From CAZEPJ01 sp964514105 (lineage in GTDB: Bacteria; Desulfobacterota; Desulfocorpusculales; Desulfocorpusculum), in contig CAZEPJ010000058.1 in assembly GCA_964514105.1 (NCBI GenBank), positions 1 through 27,929 of the forward strand: a stretch of 27,929 bases of DNA, written 5' to 3'. Numbering within the stretch: the stretch's first letter is position 1; each line of letters starts with the position of its first letter. Both the position numbers and the translations under genes were made by a program. Below, one piece after another: positions 1 through 6,900 of the stretch. The notes beneath the pieces were generated by a model. That model worked only from the letters and a program-made list of their open reading frames with translations, ran no database searches and was not told the origin of the DNA.

Positions 1-84
1 CCTCTCCACGTGGGTGACGATCGTCGCGATCTGTTGAAGCTCGTCGCGAATCCGCCTGGCCTCCTGGGAACCCCTGCTCTTCAC
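1..84 (-). CDS. Probable HEPN/HepT-like protein, N-terminal 28 codons only
   Basis: This reading frame runs off the left edge of the window. It begins with GTG at 84-82, and that GTG overlaps the TGA of the upstream nucleotidyltransferase gene (GTGA, 4-base overlap), so the two are translationally coupled. The visible residues are charged and helical (for example RIRDELQQIATIVTHVER), which resembles the first helix of HEPN-fold proteins that accompany MNT nucleotidyltransferases. HEPN partners of this kind are RNases (HepT toxins) or nucleotide-binding accessory proteins. The diagnostic R-x4-6-H motif would lie outside the window, so the family call rests on position and on one helix. Confidence 0.5.
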   Translation of the reverse strand, partial: MKSRGSQEARRIRDELQQIATIVTHVER

Positions 85-479
85 AGCTCCAAACCCTCTT
101 CATCTATCCGGCTCAGCAACTCGGGTGAGCACTCCCGTGGGTCCATCACGTTCACCTTGTATGCAGAGGCAAGTGCCTCTACGGCTGCCTCGGCTTTGAA
201 AAACGCCTCCGGGGAGATCCCCTCCACGAGGAGATCGATGTCCGACCTGGGCGTAAACCATGCCCCGTGGGCCAGCGACCCGAAAAGGACTACCCGGGTC
301 GCGCGGAATTGCCCCTTCAGAAAAGCGGCGATCTCGCGAGCCTTGGTCAAAGCGCGCTCCCTCCTCAACGCCACCTCGGGGTCCTTCTCATACCGCCTGA
401 CCGCTGCCCAGGGACGGTATCCGAGCACGTCCTTCTCAGGCCATCCCGCTCTTCTTAGATCCGATGCTGTCTTGGCCAT
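81..479 (-). CDS. MNT-domain nucleotidyltransferase (MntA-like antitoxin)
   Basis: A 132-residue protein with the polymerase-beta nucleotidyltransferase signature: LFGSLAHGAW followed by SDIDLLVEG, giving the GS motif and the two-Asp DxD motif. In type VII toxin-antitoxin pairs the MNT protein inactivates the HEPN RNase by adding AMP to it, and the GTGA-overlapping gene on its 3' side fits such a partner. An extra N-terminal helical segment of about 45 residues (tryptophan and arginine rich) precedes the core. The third acidic position, often VDLVD in relatives, reads VNVMD here, so one carboxylate may be missing or shifted. The ATG at 479 has GAGGG about 8 bases upstream, and an in-frame TGA lies just above it, which fixes the start. 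Confidence 0.8.
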   Translation of the reverse strand: MAKTASDLRRAGWPEKDVLGYRPWAAVRRYEKDPEVALRRERALTKAREIAAFLKGQFRATRVVLFGSLAHGAWFTPRSDIDLLVEGISPEAFFKAEAAVEALASAYKVNVMDPRECSPELLSRIDEEGLEL

Positions 480-518
480 GATGATCCCTCAACTTTCCGG
501 GGAACCCGAAACGTAGGG

Positions 519-719
519 TCACCGCCACATTTCTCGGCGTATTTCCGAGATGTCTTCCTCGGTGATGTCCGTGCTCAGATCAGCCCATAACCCCTTGAGG
601 CTCCGCCTCGGTGGTTTCTCATCTTTGCGACCAAGGGAATCAACGAAGTCTAAGACTTCCTGCTGCTTCCGAGGGGGAGGAGAACGCAGATTCTCCAACA
701 CGGCTTGCTCAATGTTCAT
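519..719 (-). CDS. Small VapB-like (DUF2281-type) antitoxin, apparently orphan
   Basis: A 66-residue protein starting MNIEQAVLENLRSPPPRKQQ and ending in an acidic ITEEDISEIRREMWR tail. This layout, an N-terminal 'do x leaves, keep the dimer' helix pair followed by a GLWADL segment and an acidic tail, is typical of short antitoxins paired with PIN-domain (VapC) toxins. No PIN gene follows. The TGA overlaps a GTG (GTGA at 519-522) that opens only a 27-codon frame with no PIN features, and the nucleotidyltransferase gene starts 40 bases further on. It may be a leftover of a decayed vapBC pair or an antitoxin acting on an unlinked toxin. AGGGGAAGG-type ribosome binding sequence precedes the ATG. 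Confidence 0.65.
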   Translation of the reverse strand: MNIEQAVLENLRSPPPRKQQEVLDFVDSLGRKDEKPPRRSLKGLWADLSTDITEEDISEIRREMWR

Positions 720-765
720 GACTCACCTTCCCCTCTACTTCGTCCTGGCTAGGACCCCGTGCCGC

Positions 766-794
766 TTGACAAATGGCAAGGATGGCACGATACG
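766..794 (+). promoter_or_regulatory. Candidate sigma70 promoter facing right, no CDS downstream
   Basis: TTGACA (766-771) is a consensus -35 box, followed 17 bases later by GATACG (789-794), a weak -10 box. No plus-strand coding region follows, but a terminator does at 871-898. The pair could frame a short untranslated RNA. Confidence 0.35.
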
Positions 795-797
795 CTC

Positions 798-826
798 ATT
801 ATACATTCAAGGGTCCGGTGCCGTTT
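798..826 (-). promoter_or_regulatory. Possible promoter of the antitoxin gene
   Basis: On the minus strand a perfect TATAAT (803-798) lies about 80 bases upstream of the antitoxin ATG. The -35 region at 17-18 base spacing (AAACGG or TAAACG) is a poor match, so the site rests on the -10 box alone. Confidence 0.35.
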
Positions 827-898
827 ACGGCTCGATAGGGTTGCGCCCCGCCGGATATCAACCTCCTTTGCCCTGGACCGAAAGATCCAGGGCTTTTT
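800..898 (+). ncRNA. Candidate small RNA between divergent promoter and terminator
   Basis: This is most of the 218-base gap between the antitoxin gene and the SNF2 gene. A TTGACA -35 box lies upstream and a stem-loop with a U-run ends it. The presumed transcript of about 100 nt contains small hairpins (GCCG-TTTA-CGGC near 820-831) and a single-stranded CCTCCTTT stretch at 863-870 that is complementary to ribosome binding sites. There is no plausible start codon with a useful frame. This is inference from promoter and terminator geometry only. Confidence 0.3.
871..898 (+). terminator. Rho-independent terminator, plus-strand orientation
   Basis: Stem CCCTGGA (871-877) pairs perfectly with TCCAGGG (886-892) around an 8-base loop, followed by CTTTTT (893-898). 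The T-run is on the plus strand only. It therefore does not terminate the minus-strand SNF2 gene ending at 938. It would stop rightward transcripts, such as a small RNA. Confidence 0.65.
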
Positions 899-937
899 CG
901 CTTCTCGCATTCACCGTATCGCGAACGCAGAACATTC

Positions 938-3805
938 CTATCCCTGCACCGGGAGATACACGTAGATCCCCAGGAGATCGGGAGGGAAGTGGGGCTCGAC
1001 CCTGTGGCGGATGCCCCGGAGCCGCGCAGCGGTCCTCACCCGGCGGTGGGCCTCCAGAAGCGCCTCTGCCCGGTGCCGGGCGACCTCTTCCAGCTTGATC
1101 TTGAGATGCCCGCGCCCCTCGGTGATCCTGGAGAGGTGCTGGGAGGCCAGATCCGGGGAGATATTGGCCTCGGGTTCGACAAGAAAAAGCCCCTCCGCCC
1201 TTTCCTCCTTCAGCCATTCACCGTTTTCGGGCGACCCACTGAAGCCCAGAAGGAGGCACTCCTCGGCGAGAAGTGGGCTTTCCTTACCCGCCTTGATCGT
1301 CACGATGTGATAGCGGAATCGGACGAGGAGCAGGGTGGTGCGGCGGTCCACCTGGCGAGTGCGGATGACGCCACAGCGACGGGCGACTCCTTCCACCAGG
1401 GGATCAAGGGCGCTGTTCATGACATAGGCGGCCAGGGCCTCCACCATGGGGTGCGTGCGGTTGAGGTAGAGGACCCCTTCCTCAACGGGGAGCTCAAAAC
1501 GGGCCTCGAATCTCTCTCCGTCAAGAAGGCCCATGGCCTCCCTGAGCCCACGTGGGACCTCCGAAAGGTCGAACGAGTAAACAGGGGACCCGGCATGGAT
1601 CTCACCATTCGCCCCTTCTCCACTCGCTATTCGCTGCTTCACCGTTGCACCGTGCCTTTGCAGGGCCTCCTGAAAAAACCTCTCCACCTGAACGCCGGAG
1701 CCGATGGCCGAGCGAACGGTCTCCAGCTCCCTGGCCACATCGTCCACCTTGATGGTCTCCTGGGCGAACATGGTCCGGGAACGCTGCTCCTCCCTCTCTT
1801 TGGCATCGTCCCAGCTGGCGTGAAGCTCGGCCTGAGTCCTCTGCAGAAAGTCGAAGGAGAGCTGACGGGTTCCCGCCTGCTCACGAAGGAGGAGCCCCTC
1901 GAAGATGGCCTCCACGACCTTGTTGGTGTCTCCCGGGACCGGGACCGAGATGCCCAGTGAGCTTCGGATCTTCTTGTGCTTTCTCAGGAGCACGTCCAGG
2001 ACGATGCCATCGATCTGGTTGTCCTGCCCGTAATAGGTGAGCACTCGAACGCTGTCCCTGGGCTGGCCGAAACGGTCCACCCGTCCCTCCCGCTGCTCGT
2101 GGCGGGTGGGATTCCAGGAGAGGTCATAGTGCATGACCGCATCGAAGTGCTCCTGGAGGTTGATCCCCTCGCTCAGGCAGTCCGTGCACACGAGGACCCG
2201 CTTGGGGCTTTCGGCCAGCTGAAGCACCCGCTCCTCACGCTCGGCCGGCGGCAGGGTCCCCGTGACCGCTGCCACGGCCACGTCTCCAGGAAAGGCTTGG
2301 CGGAGAGCCTCGGCCACGTATTCGGCCGTGGGGATAAACCGGCAAAAGAGGATGGGGTGATAGCCTTCCTGGATGAAGCCTTTGACGAACGGGATGGCCT
2401 TCTGGAGCTTTGTGTCGTTCTTCCCCATGAGGGCCTGGGCCTCTCGGGCCATATCCAGGAGCCGGCGGCGGGTCCCTTGGGCCTTGGGGTCGTCGTCACC
2501 CGGGTCGCTCCCCGGAATCAGGTCCTCCCCTTCCCCCGCATCCGCAAGCTCCAGATCCAGGACCTGCCTGCGGCCGAGCTCATCGGCCTCATCGGGGGTT
2601 TGCGTGTCGGCCACACCAGCGCGGTTTCTCAAGGTGGCCGCAGCCGCAGCCGGGCTGCTCGCCAGGGAGCGCAGAAGGGCCAGGGCAGACCACCAGCGGA
2701 CCCTCTGCAAACGCCGGCCACCTGTCTCGTCGACCACGGTCTCTCGGGCATACCTCAGGACCCGGTCGAAGAGGCGTTTGTAGTCCGACCCATCTCCCAG
2801 GACGTAGACCTCCTCCTTCTCTTCCCTTGAGGGGAACGGGGTCTGGGTCTTCATGTAGTGCCGGATGTCACCGCGCCGACGCTGGATGAAGTGGGCCGCA
2901 AGCCGCCGACGGTGGGGCTCGTTCTGGGGGCCGGCAAGGTCATCGGGAAGTTGGGAGAAGTCTGGATCCAGAAGGGCGAGCAACGAGCGGAATGCCTCCT
3001 CCTTCCCGCTGTGGGGCGTGGCCGTAACCAGGATGAGGTGGCGATCCTCGTCCTTCGCTAACCCCTGAACGAGCCTGTTGCGCTGGTGGCGGCCGCCCCT
3101 TTGCTCCTCGCTGAAGGCGCAGGTGTGGGCCTCATCCACGATGACCAGCTCCGGGGCGGAGCGCAGAAACTCGTCCCGGTGTCGATCGGACTTGATGTAG
3201 TCCATGGAGACCACAACGAAGGGGAAGACATCGAAGAGGGACTGGCCCACCCCGCAGTAGCGCTCCAGGCGGCCCACGGTGCCGGGGAGCGCCAGCTCGG
3301 CCTGGATGTGGAACTTATCGTCCAGCTCGGCCTGCCACTGCTCGGCCAGGTGGGGCGGACACAGGACAGCCATGCGGGAGACCTCTCCCCGGTCCAGGAG
3401 CTCCCTGGCCACGAGGCAGGCCTCAACGGTCTTTCCGATCCCCACGTCGTCGGAGATGAGGAGGCGCACGGGATCGAGCTTCAGGGCCATGAGAAGGGGG
3501 ACGATCTGGTAAGGCCTCGGCTCAACCGCGATCTTGGCAAAGGAGCGAAAAGGACCGGCACTGGAGCGGAAACCCAGGCGGACCGCGTCCCTCAGAAGCC
3601 TGCACGACCGGAAGTCTCCCACCTGCGAGGGATCGGGAAGCGGGAACGAGGCCGCGTCCACGGGCTCCAAGGGGAGGTAGATGCCCGTGACCTCGTCGTC
3701 CGTCCCCCCCAGGGGCCGAAGGGTGAGGAGGTCCTCCTGGGAGTCGGGAAGGACCACCCACTCCCGCCCCCGGGCGCGAACCAATGAACCCACAGCGAAT
3801 CCCAT
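938..3805 (-). CDS. SNF2-family helicase (DrmD/RapA-like)
   Basis: A 955-residue superfamily-2 ATPase. Motif I is DDVGIGKT (about residues 119-126), motif II is VDEAHTC (DEAH at about 224-227), motif III is LVTATPHSGK, and the C-terminal lobe carries EGINLQ and REGRVDRFGQ near 575, the SNF2 arginine-finger region. The N-terminal 90 residues form a small beta-rich module, and the region after the helicase is about 350 residues without a recognisable enzyme domain. SNF2 ATPases of this architecture occur in DISARM (DrmD) and related defence loci, where they translocate on DNA. The start at 3805 is preferred because AAGGAG lies 7 bases upstream; the longer frame from 3859 has no ribosome binding site. 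It is last in the WYL-led operon, 102 bases after the helicase stop. Confidence 0.85.
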   Translation of the reverse strand: MGFAVGSLVRARGREWVVLPDSQEDLLTLRPLGGTDDEVTGIYLPLEPVDAASFPLPDPSQVGDFRSCRLLRDAVRLGFRSSAGPFRSFAKIAVEPRPYQIVPLLMALKLDPVRLLISDDVGIGKTVEACLVARELLDRGEVSRMAVLCPPHLAEQWQAELDDKFHIQAELALPGTVGRLERYCGVGQSLFDVFPFVVVSMDYIKSDRHRDEFLRSAPELVIVDEAHTCAFSEEQRGGRHQRNRLVQGLAKDEDRHLILVTATPHSGKEEAFRSLLALLDPDFSQLPDDLAGPQNEPHRRRLAAHFIQRRRGDIRHYMKTQTPFPSREEKEEVYVLGDGSDYKRLFDRVLRYARETVVDETGGRRLQRVRWWSALALLRSLASSPAAAAATLRNRAGVADTQTPDEADELGRRQVLDLELADAGEGEDLIPGSDPGDDDPKAQGTRRRLLDMAREAQALMGKNDTKLQKAIPFVKGFIQEGYHPILFCRFIPTAEYVAEALRQAFPGDVAVAAVTGTLPPAEREERVLQLAESPKRVLVCTDCLSEGINLQEHFDAVMHYDLSWNPTRHEQREGRVDRFGQPRDSVRVLTYYGQDNQIDGIVLDVLLRKHKKIRSSLGISVPVPGDTNKVVEAIFEGLLLREQAGTRQLSFDFLQRTQAELHASWDDAKEREEQRSRTMFAQETIKVDDVARELETVRSAIGSGVQVERFFQEALQRHGATVKQRIASGEGANGEIHAGSPVYSFDLSEVPRGLREAMGLLDGERFEARFELPVEEGVLYLNRTHPMVEALAAYVMNSALDPLVEGVARRCGVIRTRQVDRRTTLLLVRFRYHIVTIKAGKESPLLAEECLLLGFSGSPENGEWLKEERAEGLFLVEPEANISPDLASQHLSRITEGRGHLKIKLEEVARHRAEALLEAHRRVRTAARLRGIRHRVEPHFPPDLLGIYVYLPVQG

Positions 3806-3907
3806 GGCGACTCCTTCGGCTGCGTCCTTCTCTACGCCGCCTGCTTTCCCCAACACCATCGTCTCGCCCGGAGAGGGGGGGAAAATTATGGGTCCGACCG
3901 GTTGAGA

Positions 3908-6900
3908 TCAGCTTCCCTTCTTCACGCCAAAAACGTGGGGAAACTTGGCCACGATCTTCTCCCAGTCGTCCTGGTGGCCAAAGCGGATCACAGCGTATCC
4001 CAGGTCCTCCAAACAGCCGGTCTGCTCTTCATCGCGTTTGGCCCGTTCCGGGTATTGGTGCACGGGACCGTCCACGTAAATCAGGGCCGAATGTCCTTCG
4101 TAGATGAAATCCGGACGCGTTTTGCACTTCTGGATGAGGGTCTGTGCGTTGGAAGGGAGATGAAGGTCCCGGGCATCGAGAAACTGAAGCCACTTCTTCT
4201 CCAATTCCGACTGGGCCAGGTTGGTGAGCCGCTTCATGTGCTCGGCCCTGGGGAGGCTCACGGGCGAAGCCACAAGCTTGGACTTCGCATAGCCGAGAAG
4301 CAGGTCCCGAATTCCCGTGCGGTCCAGGAGGAGATGGTCCCTCTGGTTGCTGTAAGACATGAGGCAGTCGTAGCAGGCAGCCTCGCAGTCCTCGCTGGCC
4401 CGGGGGGCCCGTTTCCTGTCATCCCCTGTCTCCGGGTCGAAATGGCAGATTTCCAGGGCCTCTCTCGCTACTGCGGCAAAGGCATCTGGGTCCGAGACAA
4501 GCTGCCTGAGGACGCCCGCGCCTCCCTCTGCGGCCTCGTAAAAGAGGATCACCTTCCTCGCATCCATGCCAGGCAAGGGCTCTGCCGCAAGCTCGCCGTC
4601 CTCCAACTGGTAGTGGGCCTGAATGGCCTGCTTCAGGGCCGCCTGGAGGGAGGCCATCTGGGCCTCGTCAAGGGGTTGGGTGGGCTGGAAGAGGAGGCAA
4701 TTTCGGCGGTCCTCCACGTAGGGGACGACCCGCATGGTTTTGGGGCTCATGGGGTCCTCTTCGTCCTCCTCGACGGCCAGCTCATTCTTGGCCCAGTAAC
4801 CGCGCTCTGTGTCCAAGACGAACCCGTATTGGGACTTGTTTTTTCGCCTTGTCCACCCCAGGTTGATCCGCCACAAGGTGGCCGCCTGGCCGAAGGTCAA
4901 GTTGGCGAGCTCGCCCTGGATGGGGTGTTGGAGGGACGCGGATCGAGATGAGGGCTTCCCTCCATGGATGGCGAAGCGCACGGCGCTCTTGAGTTCATAG
5001 CCCAGGCGAAGCCGTTCCTCTTCGTCGCAGTTGATGCGATCCCTGCGCTTGGTGCAGACGTTCTGAAGGCGAAACAGCGGCTTGAGGGATGGATCGAGCT
5101 GCGTCCGGCAGTGCTCGCAAAGGTCCAACCCTGGGCCTCCATCCGTTATGGGGTGGAGATAGCCGCATTGCTGACAGATCTTGGCCGAGGCGGTGAGAGG
5201 GTTCTCATCCCCCACGGGCATGATGACCTTGTTGATGAGGAATCGGGAGCCCTCGTGGTAGACGATGCTCCTGGGGCCGAATTCGGAGATGGCGAGAAAT
5301 CGCGGCCGGGACAGGAAGTCATCTTTGCGGCTGCGCCTTCCGGGGATGTAGGCGGAAAGGGGAAGCCTTGGGAAATTGTAGCCCGGCAGGAACCCCTCAC
5401 TGGCGAAGTAACGGTAGCTGTAGAAGTCCGACTGCATGACGCTCGTGGACTCAAGGAGGAGTTCCAGCTGGGCCTCGGCCTCCTGGCGCAGACGTTTGGC
5501 CTGCTTCTTGTCCTCTGCGCTGCGGGAGGCATCCGCGATGAACTTGTGCTGCGTATCCCTCTGGCTGGCGGCCGCCCGATACAGGGAACGCCAGCGCTCG
5601 CAGGCCTGCTCGAAACTCAGCTCCACCTTGTTCAGGGTCTCATCCAGCCAGCCGGCGCTGTGCCAATCGGCGGCAGCCAGCTCGTCCGCGATGCTCGCCA
5701 GGATGCCCTTGGCGCGACCCTTGGCATCTTTCCGGGCCTTGGGATTCTGGAAAGACGCCTTCACAGAAGGGAGGAGTTCCAGGGTCGGCGTGTCGCCGGA
5801 CACATCCAGGATCTCCTTCAAGGAGTTTCCCAGGGCCTGGCCGGTGGCGGCCAGCCAGACCGCATGAACATGGGCCTTGACCAGGTCTTCGTTGCCCAGA
5901 TCCAGGCGTGGTGGTGCGACAGCGCCTGCCACCATGCGGTCCGGGCGCTTGAAGAAGTATTGATCGTGGGGGCTTCCAGTGGTGCAGTAGGCGTACACCA
6001 TGGCCGGTTGGCCGCTTCTCCCTGCCCGGCCGCTTCTTTGGGCGTAGTTGGCCGGGGTGGGAGGGACGTTCCTCATGTTCACGACGTTGAGGGTGGCGAT
6101 GTCGATCCCCAGCTCCATGGTGGGGGAACAGAAAAGGATGGGGAGTCTTCCCTCTCGAAAGTCCTGCTCCCGCTTCTCGCGGGCCTCGTATGGGACCTGG
6201 GCCGTGTGCTCCCGGGCCGCGATCCCCTTGCCCTCGACGGCGATCTTCTCGTAAAAGGAGACGAAGAATGGGTTGGACTTCCCACCCGCCTTGGACTCCG
6301 TCGTGACGCGCAAGGGATCGTGAAATGGCTTGGTGCCGTCGCCCGCGATCCATCGCAGGGCCGCAGCGGGCACCTGATAACCAGGGACCTCGTCTTTGGT
6401 CCTGGGGGAGATAACCTCCTCCACGAGCCCGGCCACGCGCAGCACCTTGAGTAGCTGCGAGATGACCTCCTGGGTCGCTTCCAGACCCAGCTTCGCACCA
6501 TATGACGGGAAGGTGGAGACGCGGCGCAGGTATTGGCCGAAGAGGCTTCGCGCCGAGAGGTAATGGTCGCCCCGGTAGTCCCCAGGCCTCTGGGGCCTGG
6601 GATAGAGGATCGCCCCTTGGATCAGCTGCTCGCTCTCCTCCAGGGCCCAAGGTGCCATGAGCCTCTGGCTGCTCTGCTGGCGCATCTTGTCCTGGAAGAC
6701 CGAATCCAGGTAATCCACCTTGATGGCCAGGGACCGGCGCATGAGGTCCAGGAGGACCTTGCACACGCTGAAACGGGTATCCGCGCTGGCCGAGACCAGG
6801 GCGGCGTGACCGCCCTGCCATTCGTTGTCCGCCTCGCAAAGCTCCCTGAGGGAGGCATAGCCGATCTCCAGGAGGCCGCACTGCTCCAGGTTTGGGGAGA

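Noticed and set aside
3806..3859. 18-residue longer SNF2 protein from ATG 3859
   Set aside because: There is no ribosome binding site before 3859, while AAGGAG lies 7 bases before 3805.
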